From NCBI RefSeq assembly GCF_030651835.1, contig NZ_JAUSBX010000150.1, positions 1 through 50,673 of the forward strand: 50,673 nt of DNA, in the 5' to 3' direction. Made by a program: the position numbers and the translations under genes. Source of the DNA: Methylicorpusculum sp. (GTDB lineage: Bacteria; Pseudomonadota; Gammaproteobacteria; Methylococcales; Methylomonadaceae). A model generated the notes under the pieces. The model saw only the letters and a program-made list of their open reading frames with translations, was not told the origin of the DNA and searched no databases. Positions 10,659 through 19,245 of this stretch are shown here, in pieces; position 1 is the first letter of the stretch, and each line of letters begins with the position of its first letter.

Positions 10659-10687
10659 TTGCGCCAAATGTCAGACAATGTTACTAT
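10659..10687 (+). promoter_or_regulatory. Possible sigma-70 promoter for the alpha operon
   Basis: In the 77-base rpmJ-rpsM spacer, TTGCGC (10659-10664) and TACTAT (10682-10687) are separated by exactly 17 bases. The same region has GCGCC and GGCGC arms that could pair. It would allow rpsM-rplQ to be expressed separately from spc. This is assigned from sequence pattern only. Confidence 0.35.
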
Positions 10688-10729
10688 TCGGCGCTTAACT
10701 TTAGTGTGATTACTCAGGGGAGTATCTAA

Positions 10730-11086
10730 ATGGCGCGTATTGCCGGAATAAATGTACCAGACCATAAGCATGCAGAAATAGCTCTAACAGCTATCTATGG
10801 AATTGGTCGTCAAACAGCTAATAATATTTGTAAAGAGGTGGGGATCTTACCATCATTAAAAATAAAAGAACTCACTGAAGAACAGCTTGAAACTGTTAGA
10901 GATGTTATCTCAAAGATGACAGTTGAAGGTGATCTGCGTCGTGAAGTTTCAATGAATATTAAGCGATTGATGGATCTAGGTTGCTTTCGTGGTATCCGGC
11001 ATAGAAGAGGTTTGCCTTTAAGAGGGCAAAGAACCAGAACGAACGCAAGGACCAGGAAAGGTCCGCGTAAGCCAATAAGAAAATAA
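10730..11086 (+). CDS. rpsM: 30S ribosomal protein S13
   Basis: This 118-aa S13 starts [19 protein letters not shown], has the helix-two-turns-helix [14 protein letters not shown] and the basic tail [20 protein letters not shown] that contacts P-site tRNA. It is the first gene of the alpha block, preceded by CAGGGGAG. Confidence 0.98.
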   Translation: MARIAGINVPDHKHAEIALTAIYGIGRQTANNICKEVGILPSLKIKELTEEQLETVRDVISKMTVEGDLRREVSMNIKRLMDLGCFRGIRHRRGLPLRGQRTRTNARTRKGPRKPIRK

Positions 11087-11109
11087 GATATTCCAAAGAG
11101 GTTTTATAA

Positions 11110-11496
11110 ATGGCTAGTCCAAATCGTGCTAAAAAGCGCATAAAGAAAGAAGTTGCTGATGGTATTGCGCATGTACATGCTTCGTTCAATAACACAATAA
11201 TTACTATAACAGATAGAAAAGGAAATGCTCTATCTTGGGCAACATCTGGTGGTTCAGGCTTTAGGGGTTCTAGAAAAAGTACTCCATTCGCGGCTCAAGT
11301 GGCGGCAGAAAAAGCTGGATCGGTTGCTTTAGAATATGGAATGAAAAATCTAGATGTAATGATTAAAGGACCTGGTCCAGGAAGAGAATCAGCGGTCCGT
11401 TCATTAAGCAATTTAGGTTTTAAGATAAGTAACATTGTTGATGTGACGCCAATACCACACAATGGCTGTCGTCCCCCCAAAAAGCGTCGCGTTTAA
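11110..11496 (+). CDS. rpsK: 30S ribosomal protein S11
   Basis: This is a 128-aa S11 with [19 protein letters not shown] and the C-terminal [18 protein letters not shown] signature. It forms part of the 30S platform near the E site. A GAGG ribosome-binding sequence lies 8 bases before the ATG. Confidence 0.98.
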   Translation: MASPNRAKKRIKKEVADGIAHVHASFNNTIITITDRKGNALSWATSGGSGFRGSRKSTPFAAQVAAEKAGSVALEYGMKNLDVMIKGPGPGRESAVRSLSNLGFKISNIVDVTPIPHNGCRPPKKRRV

Positions 11497-11514
11497 GATT
11501 TGGAGTAGTAAATT

Positions 11515-12135
11515 ATGGCAAGGTATTTAGGGCCTACATGCAAGCTAAGTCGCCGTGAAGGTGCAGATCTTCTGTTGAAAAGCAGAGGAAAATCGTTGGA
11601 AAACAAATGCAAATTAGATCAGCGTCCTGGTCAACACGGTACAAAGAGAACCAGAACATCTGATTATGCTAACCAACTTAGAGCTAAGCAAAGGCTGAAA
11701 AGAATTTATGGATTGCTTGAAAAGCAATTTAGAAATTACTATAAAGTTGCAGATATGAAGAAAGGCGCGACAGGTGAGAATCTGCTGAGCCTTTTGGAAT
11801 CAAGATTGGATAATGTTGTTTACAGAATGGGTTTCGCTTCAACAAGAGCTGAAGCGCGTCAATTGGTAAGCCATAAATCAATTTTGATAAATCAAAAATT
11901 GATTAATATTCCATCTTATCAAGTTGTTCCTGGTGATTTAGTTTCAATCCGGGAAAAATCTAAAAAGCAACAAAGAATACAAGATTCATTGACTGTGACT
12001 GAGCAGTATGGATTTCCTGTATGGGTAGAAGTCAATCCTAAAGAGATGTTAGGAACATTTAAATCACTTCCAGACAGAGTTGACTTGGGAACTGATATAA
12101 ATGAACAGCTCGTTGTGGAACTTTACTCAAAATAA
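11515..12135 (+). CDS. rpsD: 30S ribosomal protein S4
   Basis: This 206-aa S4 begins [19 protein letters not shown] and carries the S4 RNA-binding domain [19 protein letters not shown] (residues about 103-121). S4 nucleates 30S assembly and in E. coli represses the alpha operon by binding the rpsM leader. The N-terminal cysteines are too few for a zinc site, so it is the C-minus form. Confidence 0.98.
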   Translation: MARYLGPTCKLSRREGADLLLKSRGKSLENKCKLDQRPGQHGTKRTRTSDYANQLRAKQRLKRIYGLLEKQFRNYYKVADMKKGATGENLLSLLESRLDNVVYRMGFASTRAEARQLVSHKSILINQKLINIPSYQVVPGDLVSIREKSKKQQRIQDSLTVTEQYGFPVWVEVNPKEMLGTFKSLPDRVDLGTDINEQLVVELYSK

Positions 12136-12156
12136 TAGTTAGCTTACGGGATATAG

Positions 12157-13161
12157 ATGCATAATTGTATATCAGGCTTATTAAAACCACGATTAGTCGA
12201 GGTAGTCAGTAAATCTGCAAATCATTCAAGAATTGTAATTGAGCCACTCGAAAGAGGTTTCGGTCACTCCTTGGGCAATGCTTTGCGTCGAGTCTTATTA
12301 TCTTCAATACCAGGATGTGCAGTTACTGATGTCGAAATAGATGGTGTACTACATGAGTACACTACTGTAGAAGGCGTTCAGGAAGATGTTATAGATATTC
12401 TTTTGAATTTAAAAAGCCTCGCAGTTGTTTTACACTCTAAGGATGAAGTCATCCTAACCTTAGAAAAAAACGGACCAGGTATCGTAAAGGCTTCGGATAT
12501 AGAGCTGCCTCATGATGTTGAAATTCGTAACCCTGATTTAGTCATTGCTAATCTTACCCAAGCAGGTAAGTTAAAAATGCGGATTAGAGTTAAACGCGGG
12601 CGTGGCTACGAACCTGTTACCATGAGAAAACCAGCTGATGGAGACGTCGTTGGTGCACTTCAGGTAGATGCCTCCTTCAGTCCTGTGATGAAAGTTGCTT
12701 ATAGCGTTGAAACTACAAGGGTTGAACAAAGAACAAATTTAGATAAGCTTATTATCGAATTAGAAACAAATGGAACTGTTGATCCAGAAGAAACTATTAA
12801 GCATGCAGCTACTATTTTGCATGATCAGCTTTCGGTTTTTGTAGACTTTGAAAAAGTAACTCTGCCAGCTATTCAAGTTGAGCCGACTGCTCCAACTGAA
12901 ACAATTGATCCTATTTTATTAAGGCCGGTTGATGATTTGGAATTAACGGTACGATCTGCAAATTGCTTAAAAGCAGAAAATATCTTTTATATAGGGGATC
13001 TCATACAACGGACTGAAGTTGAGCTTCTTAAAACACCTAATCTTGGAAAGAAATCACTAACTGAGATAAAAGATGTTCTCGCTGTTAAAGGATTATCATT
13101 AGGAATGCGCCTGGAAAATTGGCCTCCTGAAAATTTAGATCAAAACCAAGCAATAATTTAA
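12157..13161 (+). CDS. rpoA: DNA-directed RNA polymerase subunit alpha
   Basis: This 334-aa alpha subunit has an N-terminal dimerisation domain with [20 protein letters not shown] and a C-terminal domain (residues from about 245) with [20 protein letters not shown] and [13 protein letters not shown]. The arginine and asparagine in the latter region bind UP elements and activators in E. coli. It sits between rpsD and rplQ, as in all proteobacterial alpha operons. Confidence 0.98.
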   Translation: MHNCISGLLKPRLVEVVSKSANHSRIVIEPLERGFGHSLGNALRRVLLSSIPGCAVTDVEIDGVLHEYTTVEGVQEDVIDILLNLKSLAVVLHSKDEVILTLEKNGPGIVKASDIELPHDVEIRNPDLVIANLTQAGKLKMRIRVKRGRGYEPVTMRKPADGDVVGALQVDASFSPVMKVAYSVETTRVEQRTNLDKLIIELETNGTVDPEETIKHAATILHDQLSVFVDFEKVTLPAIQVEPTAPTETIDPILLRPVDDLELTVRSANCLKAENIFYIGDLIQRTEVELLKTPNLGKKSLTEIKDVLAVKGLSLGMRLENWPPENLDQNQAII

Positions 13162-13181
13162 CTGACATTAGGTCTTAAGTC

Positions 13182-13565
13182 ATGAGACACCGTAAATCCG
13201 GAAGAAAATTTAATATAGAAAGTAGTCACCGTAAAGCACTTTTTAGCAATATGGTAGGCTCATTAATAAAGCATGAATTGATTAAAACGACTTTGCCAAA
13301 AGCGAAAGAATTAAGACGTTATGCGGAGCCGTTAATTACTTTGTCTAAAGAGGACTCTGTTGCTAAACGCAGAAATGCTTTCGCAAAATTAAGAGACCGT
13401 GATGCAGTAACCAAGCTGTTTAATGAGTTAGGTCCACGTTATAAAAGCCGTCCTGGTGGTTACCTGCGGATTATGAAATGCGGATTCCGTTCAGGAGACG
13501 CAGCGCCGATGGCTTATGTTGAGCTCGTTGACAGGCCTGATGTCGTTGAGTCCGATATTGATTAA
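13182..13565 (+). CDS. rplQ: 50S ribosomal protein L17
   Basis: This 127-aa L17 starts [20 protein letters not shown] and includes [24 protein letters not shown]. It lies near the tunnel exit. It is the last gene of the alpha operon and is followed 13 bases later by a strong terminator. Confidence 0.98.
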   Translation: MRHRKSGRKFNIESSHRKALFSNMVGSLIKHELIKTTLPKAKELRRYAEPLITLSKEDSVAKRRNAFAKLRDRDAVTKLFNELGPRYKSRPGGYLRIMKCGFRSGDAAPMAYVELVDRPDVVESDID

Positions 13566-13578
13566 CTTCAATAAAATG

Positions 13579-13620
13579 AAGCATAAAAAAAGCCGGTTTT
13601 AATCGGCTTTTTTTATGCTT
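13579..13620 (+). terminator. Strong, apparently bidirectional Rho-independent terminator after rplQ
   Basis: AAGCATAAAAAAAGCCG (13579-13595) pairs perfectly over 17 bases with CGGCTTTTTTTATGCTT (13604-13620) around an 8-base loop. The seven-T run supplies the U tract on + and the seven-A run supplies it on -. It therefore can end both the alpha operon and the converging ferredoxin gene. Confidence 0.9.
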
Positions 13621-13641
13621 GTTCACTTTTAAAATTGGACT

Positions 13642-13965
13642 TTATTTTTCCAGTAAATCAATTTTGTTTGGTTTTCCGTTCCAGTCATCAGCCTCAGGTA
13701 AGGGGTCTTTAACTTCGCTGATAACTGGCCAATTCTTAGCTAAATCAGCATTTAACTGGATAAAAATTTCTTGTCCTTCTGGAACCTCATCTTCAGCAAA
13801 AATAGCTTCTGCCGGGCATTCTGGTTCGCATAAGGTGCAGTCAATGCATTCATCGGGGTCAATCACTAAAAAATTAGGCCCTTCATGAAAACAATCTACA
13901 GGGCAGACATCAACACAATCTGTGAATTTACATTTAATACAATTTTCTGTGACTACAAAAGTCAT
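13642..13965 (-). CDS. fdxA: 7Fe ferredoxin (Azotobacter FdI type)
   Basis: This is a 107-aa soluble electron carrier with one [3Fe-4S] and one [4Fe-4S] cluster. The N-terminal [18 protein letters not shown] gives the cysteine pattern of the seven-iron class, and [12 protein letters not shown] supplies the second set. The C-terminal extension with [12 protein letters not shown] is specific to the FdxA/FdI family and matches Azotobacter FdI closely. In that family the protein is linked to redox control and oxidative stress. It converges on rplQ and shares the terminator between them. Confidence 0.93.
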   Translation of the reverse strand: MTFVVTENCIKCKFTDCVDVCPVDCFHEGPNFLVIDPDECIDCTLCEPECPAEAIFAEDEVPEGQEIFIQLNADLAKNWPVISEVKDPLPEADDWNGKPNKIDLLEK

Positions 13966-14045
13966 ATTATTTACCAGTTATTAGTTAGGAAAAGCGTTCT
14001 GCGTTAATGATATCAGAAAGGTAAGAAGGTTTGAACCGGCTAATT

Positions 14046-14735
14046 TTACTCGCTTAACGGAAATGAAGTTGTTAAATTTGCCCATGCATTTTTAGGTAAG
14101 TTATTCCGATCATCAGTTATTGTTTTAATGGTTTTTAAAGCAATAGCTTTTAGCTGGTTGTCGGCAAAACTTTGATTTTGACGAATAGGGAGATGAATCG
14201 TCTTTTTCAGATATTCGATGGCTTTAATCGGTTTGTTTTCAGAGATTAAATAATCAGCATAAAAATAATTAGCATCGATACTGTTTGAATTTATCTCCAA
14301 TGCTTTTTTTAAAAATAATTCAGCTTTGTTTTTATCACCAAAGCTAATCGGCCATCCAGGCGCCTGATAGTAAAGAGATCCAAGCGTGACATAAGCCGAA
14401 CCTTGCATTGTCTTGGGGTCTATTTCAATAGCCTTCAGCAGTAACTTTCTTGCTTTTTCAATTGAATTCAAGGCATTCAATGGGTCTGAATGTTCGGCGG
14501 CGCTTGAAATAAGAACTGCTTCCCAAAATAAAAGTTCGGATGCGTTTTTGTTTTCTTGTTTCAAGGTTCTGGCTTTGTGCAACAAATTATTGTAACGCGC
14601 TGCTTTATTTGATGACGCAGGCGAGTAATAAATCTTTGCCCATTCGCCCTCAAGAAAATCAATTTGAGCAGACAAACTATTTGACTGAGCGGCATTTGAA
14701 AGTAGCGCAAAAGCAACAAGTATTACAATTTTCAT
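14046..14735 (-). CDS. Periplasmic tetratricopeptide-repeat protein of unknown function
   Basis: This is a 229-aa protein with an N-terminal signal sequence (MKIVILVAFALLSNAAQS). TPR-like helices follow: IEKARKLLLKAIEIDP, GSAYVTLGSLYY, AELFLKKALEINSNSIDANYFYADYL and AIEYLKKTI. The motif YYQAPGWPISFGDKNKAE resembles exported proteins related to the TRAP-transporter T component, from memory of the family. No partner gene for a TRAP system is nearby, so a specific role cannot be assigned. It is probably transcribed alone. Confidence 0.8.
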   Translation of the reverse strand: MKIVILVAFALLSNAAQSNSLSAQIDFLEGEWAKIYYSPASSNKAARYNNLLHKARTLKQENKNASELLFWEAVLISSAAEHSDPLNALNSIEKARKLLLKAIEIDPKTMQGSAYVTLGSLYYQAPGWPISFGDKNKAELFLKKALEINSNSIDANYFYADYLISENKPIKAIEYLKKTIHLPIRQNQSFADNQLKAIALKTIKTITDDRNNLPKNAWANLTTSFPLSE

Positions 14736-14792
14736 GGTTTTAAATGCATTATTACAATGTCAAAAGAGATTAATTACTGAACTAACAGTCAT

Positions 14793-15263
14793 TTAACTCC
14801 ATTCCTTATAAGGATGCAATGATAAATTGTTGTTGTAATAGCGCAAATCATAGGTCACTTCTTGTCCAATCCAATCAGGTTTGAAAAACTCTTCATTTGA
14901 ATCAGTAAGTTCTATTTCAGCAACAATCAAGCCGTAATTGTCACCTTCAAATTCGTCTATTTCCCAGATATGTTTTCCTTGAGGGACATAATGCCTTGTT
15001 TTTTCGATTAACGGTTTTTTGCAAAGCGACGATAAAATTTCAACGGCATCTTTCAATGGGATTTCATATTCATATTCCGCGCGCTGATTGCCAATGGTCG
15101 CGCTTTTTATATTCAGCCAGGCTTTTTGATCATCTGTGCGGACTCTGATAGATGATGTCGGTGCTGAGCTTAAATAACCTTGTTTCAACTTTTTATAATG
15201 ACTGACCTCATTCCGCCATTTATCGTTAACCAGTAAAAACTTGTGTTCAATTTCTATTGCCAT
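14793..15263 (-). CDS. CYTH domain protein (triphosphate tunnel metalloenzyme)
   Basis: This is a 156-aa protein whose N terminus MAIEIEHKFLL carries the ExExK signature of CYTH/TTM enzymes. These bind triphosphates in an eight-stranded tunnel with divalent metal. Other charged strand positions (IRVRTDD, AWLNIKSA, YEYEIPL, EIDEFEGDNYGLIVAEIEL) fit the family. Short bacterial members are mostly inorganic triphosphatases; adenylate or thiamine-triphosphate chemistry is also known. The start at 15263 is chosen because GAGGA precedes it by five bases; the frame stays open to 15302. Confidence 0.85.
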   Translation of the reverse strand: MAIEIEHKFLLVNDKWRNEVSHYKKLKQGYLSSAPTSSIRVRTDDQKAWLNIKSATIGNQRAEYEYEIPLKDAVEILSSLCKKPLIEKTRHYVPQGKHIWEIDEFEGDNYGLIVAEIELTDSNEEFFKPDWIGQEVTYDLRYYNNNLSLHPYKEWS

Positions 15264-15506
15264 CGCTGTCCTCATTTTTTTATGTTGTGGGGTTGGATTC
15301 ATCTAAATGAATATTGACCGATTATTTAGTTAAAAAGTTTTGATTTCTTTTATATTTCTTATTCAAAGCAAATCAAGTACTTTCATTTTGTTATAGGCAT
15401 GGCTTTATTAAAGAGGCAGTCGGTGATAAAGTTAGTTTCCTACAAATTTACTTGGTATATGATGGGTTAGCGTTTTTGCTGCCCATTCAACTTAGAGGAG
15501 ATGCAA

Positions 15507-16088
15507 ATGGCTTACGAATTACCCGCGTTACCGTACGAAAAAGATGCCTTGGTTCCACACCTATCTGTTGAAACTATTGATTTTCATTATGGCAAACATC
15601 ATCAAACCTATGTAACAAACCTTAATAATTTGGTTCCAGGAACTGAATTCGACGGATTGTCATTGGAAGATATCATTAAAAAGTCTTCTGGAGGTATTTT
15701 CAATAATGCCGCTCAAATCTGGAATCACACCTTTTATTGGAATAGCTTAAGCCCAAACGGTGGTGGTGAACCAACAGGTGGATTGGCTAATGCCATTAAC
15801 AGAACATTTGGTTCTTTCCAGGAATTTAAAGAAGCCTTTACTAAATGTGCAGTCACTACATTTGGTTCAGGTTGGGCATGGTTGGTCAAAAATCCTGATG
15901 GCTCGTTAGAGTTAGTCAGCACCAGTAATGCTGGATGCCCATTAACAGAAGGAAAAGTGCCTTTGCTGACTTGTGATGTATGGGAACATGCTTATTACAT
16001 AGATTATCACAATGCTCGTCCTGCTTACCTGGAAGCATTTTGGGCTTTAGTCAATTGGGAATTTGCTACAGCAAATTACGAAGCCTAA
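15507..16088 (+). CDS. sodB: Superoxide dismutase, iron type
   Basis: It dismutates superoxide in the cytoplasm. The 193-aa product has the metal ligands in [12 protein letters not shown] (His27 region), NHTFYW, and [13 protein letters not shown] (Asp and His). [11 protein letters not shown] has the glutamine placement of iron enzymes rather than manganese ones. The start at 15507 ([10 protein letters not shown]) is preferred over ATG 15501 because AGAGGAG ends six bases before it. A stem with T-run follows the gene. Its neighbours are unrelated. Confidence 0.96.
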   Translation: MAYELPALPYEKDALVPHLSVETIDFHYGKHHQTYVTNLNNLVPGTEFDGLSLEDIIKKSSGGIFNNAAQIWNHTFYWNSLSPNGGGEPTGGLANAINRTFGSFQEFKEAFTKCAVTTFGSGWAWLVKNPDGSLELVSTSNAGCPLTEGKVPLLTCDVWEHAYYIDYHNARPAYLEAFWALVNWEFATANYEA

Positions 16089-16100
16089 GCATTATTGATT

Positions 16101-16146
16101 AACCCGGGTTCCGACAACATTGCTATCAGAATCCGGGTTTTTTTAT
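16101..16146 (+). terminator. Probable Rho-independent terminator of sodB
   Basis: AACCCGG (16101-16107) pairs with CCGGGTT (16133-16139) and is followed by a run of Ts. The loop is long (about 25 bases), which lowers confidence in the hairpin strength. It sits between sodB and the converging permease gene. Confidence 0.6.
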
Positions 16147-16178
16147 TTTCAAAAAACTGCATGGTTAAAAATCCGAAA

Positions 16179-16868
16179 TCAGTTCTTTTCTGTTAAAAGT
16201 TGCAAAAAGAAGTTGACTAAAAATGCAATCGATAATAAAAAAATACCCAGCGCCAAGGCAAGCTCAAACTCTCCTCTGCTTGTTTCCAGGGCGATAGCTG
16301 TTGTCATTGTTCTTGTTACACCTTGAATGTTACCTCCCAGCATCATCGCGGCGCCAACCTCACCAATAGCCCGGCCGAATCCGTAAATCAGTGCCGCAAC
16401 CAATGTTTCCCTGAGTTCGCTAATTAGTGGCGCTAATTGCTGATATTTGCTGGCTCCCATAAATTGCAAGGTCATTTTCAATCGCTTGTCACTTGAATGA
16501 ACGGCTCCTATTGTCAAGTTCATGATGATAGGAAATATTAAGCATGCTTCGCCAATAATAACGGCGGGTTGTGTATAAAGTAGCCCCAGTTCTCCCAGCG
16601 GGCCTTTTCGGCTCAACAAGCCGTAAAGAACGAGACCAATCATAACAGTCGGCATTGCCATGAGTGTATTCAGGATATGCTGGAGAGTCCGTTTAAACCA
16701 GAATTCGCTGATGCCGATATAAATACCCGACAAAATTGCAATGATGCCGGCCGTAGCCGTTGCAATAAGCGAGATTTTTAATGAGGTCCAGACGATTTGA
16801 TAAATTGATGGGTCAAAGTGAATGATCAGCTTAAACGCTTCAATTAAAGATTCAGTAAAGAAACTCAT
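16179..16868 (-). CDS. ABC transporter permease, tungstate TupB-like
   Basis: This 229-aa integral membrane protein has about five hydrophobic segments (e.g. SLKISLIATATAGIIAILSG, TLMAMPTVMIGLVLYGLL) and an EAA-type loop, GFGRAIGEVGAAMMLGGNI. The sequence type is that of TupB/WtpB permeases for tungstate or molybdate. It begins 6 bases after moaC on the same strand, so the pair is probably one transcript, which fits oxyanion supply for molybdopterin enzymes. No binding protein or ATPase gene is beside it; the partners must be elsewhere if it is functional. Confidence 0.85.
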   Translation of the reverse strand: MSFFTESLIEAFKLIIHFDPSIYQIVWTSLKISLIATATAGIIAILSGIYIGISEFWFKRTLQHILNTLMAMPTVMIGLVLYGLLSRKGPLGELGLLYTQPAVIIGEACLIFPIIMNLTIGAVHSSDKRLKMTLQFMGASKYQQLAPLISELRETLVAALIYGFGRAIGEVGAAMMLGGNIQGVTRTMTTAIALETSRGEFELALALGIFLLSIAFLVNFFLQLLTEKN

Positions 16869-16874
16869 AAACAG

Positions 16875-17360
16875 TCACTTATTTTGAAACCGTAGCCAGT
16901 GGCCGGATTGCCCCCCCATTTTTTCAAGTAACCTAACGCCTTGAATACACATGCCTCTGTCAACGGCTTTACACATGTCATATACGGTTAATAAGGCAAT
17001 TTGAGTCGCATTGAGTGCCTCGATTTCAACGCCTGTTTGACCGGTTGTCTTAACCACTGTTTGGCATCGGATGCAATGGTTCTGCTGATCAGGTTCAAAA
17101 ATGATTTCAACATGGCTGATAGGCAAAGGATGGCATAGAGGAATCAGATCAGCGGTTTTTTTGCTGGCCATAATGCCTGCAATTCTGGCAATGCCGAGCA
17201 CGTCGCCTTTCTTGTGATTGCCTTCAAGTATTAAAGACAGAGTGCCGGGGCTCATTTCTATAAATCCCTCAACGACGGCGGTTCTATGGGTAATGTCTTT
17301 ATGGCTGACATCCACCATATGCGCTTCGCCTGACTGATTAAAATGTGTGAGTTCTGACAT
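16875..17360 (-). CDS. moaC: Cyclic pyranopterin monophosphate synthase MoaC
   Basis: It converts the MoaA product to cyclic pyranopterin monophosphate, the first stable intermediate of molybdenum cofactor synthesis. This 161-aa protein has [12 protein letters not shown] at the N terminus, [29 protein letters not shown] (given here as family block, residues about 50-78) and the [10 protein letters not shown] active-site lysine region. It is divergent from moaD/moaE across a 113-base gap that should hold promoters for both sides. Confidence 0.96.
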   Translation of the reverse strand: MSELTHFNQSGEAHMVDVSHKDITHRTAVVEGFIEMSPGTLSLILEGNHKKGDVLGIARIAGIMASKKTADLIPLCHPLPISHVEIIFEPDQQNHCIRCQTVVKTTGQTGVEIEALNATQIALLTVYDMCKAVDRGMCIQGVRLLEKMGGQSGHWLRFQNK

Positions 17361-17407
17361 GGTTAGATTCCGGAGTCGTAATGCCCGGCTACATTGGGCA
17401 AGTTTCG

Positions 17408-17436
17408 TTCAAAAACAATAAAGATTCGGTTATAGT
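17408..17436 (+). promoter_or_regulatory. Likely sigma-70 promoter of moaD-moaE
   Basis: TTCAAA (17408-17413) and TATAGT (17431-17436) are spaced by 17 bases in the moaC-moaD divergent region, 38 bases before the moaD start. No molybdenum riboswitch fold was recognised in the short leader. Confidence 0.45.
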
Positions 17437-17473
17437 GGCTCATTATGTAATCTTTTGTATCGCGTGAATAGCT

Positions 17474-17707
17474 ATGTCGATTAAGGTCAAATATTTTGGC
17501 AGTTTAAAACAATGGGTGGGTCGCTCAGAAGATGAAATCAACTTTACAGTCAGCATCTCGGTAAAGGAGGCCTGGATGCAAGTTAATGGTCAAAAACCTA
17601 TGCCGGTTAATACGCTGTCATCAGTTAATTTTGACTATGTTGAGCCTGATTATAAGTTGAATGATGGCGATGAATTGGCTTTCTTTCCACCGGTAACGGG
17701 TGGGTGA
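17474..17707 (+). CDS. moaD: Molybdopterin synthase small subunit MoaD
   Basis: This is a 77-aa ubiquitin-like sulfur carrier. It ends FFPPVTGG, the double-glycine tail that is thiocarboxylated by MoeB and donates sulfur to the pterin. It starts MSIKVKYFGSLKQWVGRSED. It overlaps moaE if that gene uses GTG 17700, or lies four bases from ATG 17712. The two subunits form the molybdopterin synthase. Confidence 0.95.
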   Translation: MSIKVKYFGSLKQWVGRSEDEINFTVSISVKEAWMQVNGQKPMPVNTLSSVNFDYVEPDYKLNDGDELAFFPPVTGG

Positions 17708-17711
17708 ACCG

Positions 17712-18167
17712 ATGATTCAAATTCGCGAGCATAGCTTTGACCCCTGGATCGAGCTGGTCAATTATCAAACAGAAAATAAAAAGAGACTGTGCCAGGCCGG
17801 GGCTACCTGTGTTTTTGTCGGGACGATGCGCGATTTTAATGATGGCAACAGTGTCAGGAGTATGCAGTTAGAGCACTATTCGGGTATGACGGAAAAGCAA
17901 CTGGCCAACATCATCGATGCAGCAAAACAGCAATGGGCAATTTCGGATGTATTGCTGATTCACAGGACCGGTGAAATTACTCCTTCGGAAACCATTGTCT
18001 TACTGGTTACTTGGGCTGCGCATCGTGGTGATGCCTATGATGCCAACCGCTTTATCATGGAGTCATTAAAGTCGAAGGCGCCATTCTGGAAAAAAGAGCT
18101 ATTGGCGGACGGTAAGGCCAGATGGGTCGAAAAAAATACCGATGGGTATTTACAAATACCGAAGTAA
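17712..18167 (+). CDS. moaE: Molybdopterin synthase catalytic subunit MoaE
   Basis: This large subunit of molybdopterin synthase inserts two sulfurs into cyclic pyranopterin. The 151-aa product has VGTMRDFNDG, LEHYSGMTEKQL, LIHRTGEI and the catalytic-lysine region SKAPFWKKELL. The start is ATG 17712; a GTG four codons upstream (17700) overlapping the moaD stop is an alternative. It is co-transcribed with moaD. Confidence 0.95.
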   Translation: MIQIREHSFDPWIELVNYQTENKKRLCQAGATCVFVGTMRDFNDGNSVRSMQLEHYSGMTEKQLANIIDAAKQQWAISDVLLIHRTGEITPSETIVLLVTWAAHRGDAYDANRFIMESLKSKAPFWKKELLADGKARWVEKNTDGYLQIPK

Positions 18168-18170
18168 ATC

Positions 18171-18302
18171 GTATGGGCTCACTCCCTCTAATTTTATTGG
18201 GTGTCGCTTGGTTCACTGAAAAAACCTCTGCAACAGGGACGTTTCATGTGTTTTTTTAAATCAAGCACCTACGCCCTCAATTCAAAGAGGGTGAGTAATT
18301 AC
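18171..18302 (+). repeat. Short interspersed repeat family R1, copy A (internally deleted)
   Basis: It matches the copy at 31170-31336 in its ends and core (GGGTGT..., CTCTGCAACAGGGACGTT, AAATCAAGCACCTACGCCC) with outer arms GGCTCAC...GTGAG. Relative to that copy it lacks 21 bases exactly between two CAGGGA direct repeats. The region has no convincing gene; it fills most of the moaE to DUF2797 gap. Confidence 0.75.
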
Positions 18303-18417
18303 AGTAACTCGTCTCCTTCATGCCGAGTTTGGGTAAACAAGACGGGCAATAAGTGGTTAATCATTGGCCAAGTGCATTTATCGCATCCAAGGCTTCCAAT
18401 TTAAAACGGCAAAATCA

Positions 18418-19245
18418 ATGTTGGGCATTCTAAAAAAAATGAAAACAGAGCTGGCTGAGCCGGTTAATTATCAGTTGTGTTTGGGCGATCAGTTGCTCAA
18501 TCTCAATGATAGTTTAGATAAACAGGTCAGCTTGCGTTTCGCAGGCAAAATAGTGTGCATTCATTGCGGGCGTGCGACCAAAAAAAGTTTTAGCCAAGGC
18601 TATTGCTATCCTTGTTTCATTTCATTGGCACAATGCGATATGTGCATCATGAAGCCTGAAACCTGTCACTACGAAAAAGGGACTTGCAGGGAGCCGGCAT
18701 GGGGCGAGGAGTTTTGCTATCAGACACATTATGTCTATTTGGCCAACTCATCCGGAATAAAAGTAGGCATTACCCGGCAAACACAAATTCCGACTCGCTG
18801 GATTGATCAGGGAGCCGTTCAGGCGCTGCCGATTCTGAAAGTGAAGTCACGGCATATATCGGGTGTGGCCGAGATAGCACTGGCAAAATTAGTTAGCGAC
18901 AAAACCAGTTGGCAGAAAATGTTAAAAAACGAAAATGAGCCGATTGATCTGATCGCCAAACGCGATGAGCTCATTGAGCAATGCCAGGAAGTGTTTACTG
19001 AAATCACCCGCCGGTTTGGCGATCAGGCAATCGAGTATTTGCCCGATCAGCAGGCTATCAAGATACATTATCCTGTTATTCGCTATCCGGCTAAGGTGAC
19101 CTCGTTTAATTTGGATAAAAATCCAAATGTAAGTGGTGTGCTGCAAGGTATTAAAGGGCAGTACCTGCTCTTGGATACCGGCGTAATCAATATTCGAAAA
19201 TATACCGGTTACGAATGCGAATTTGTGCCGGATTCGGGGGGCTGA
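18418..19245 (+). CDS. DUF2797 family zinc-binding protein
   Basis: This is a 275-aa protein of the DUF2797 family. The start at ATG 18418 (MLGILKKMKTELAEP) fits the family N terminus; the frame is open 54 bases further up. A cysteine-rich block (residues about 47-105) holds CIHCG, YCYPCF, CDMCIM and further Cys/His that could bind zinc. After it, HYVYLANSSGIKVGITR resembles the GIY-YIG nuclease core. The biochemical role is not established. The last 37 bases overlap the convergent gene on the other strand. Confidence 0.85.
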   Translation: MLGILKKMKTELAEPVNYQLCLGDQLLNLNDSLDKQVSLRFAGKIVCIHCGRATKKSFSQGYCYPCFISLAQCDMCIMKPETCHYEKGTCREPAWGEEFCYQTHYVYLANSSGIKVGITRQTQIPTRWIDQGAVQALPILKVKSRHISGVAEIALAKLVSDKTSWQKMLKNENEPIDLIAKRDELIEQCQEVFTEITRRFGDQAIEYLPDQQAIKIHYPVIRYPAKVTSFNLDKNPNVSGVLQGIKGQYLLLDTGVINIRKYTGYECEFVPDSGG

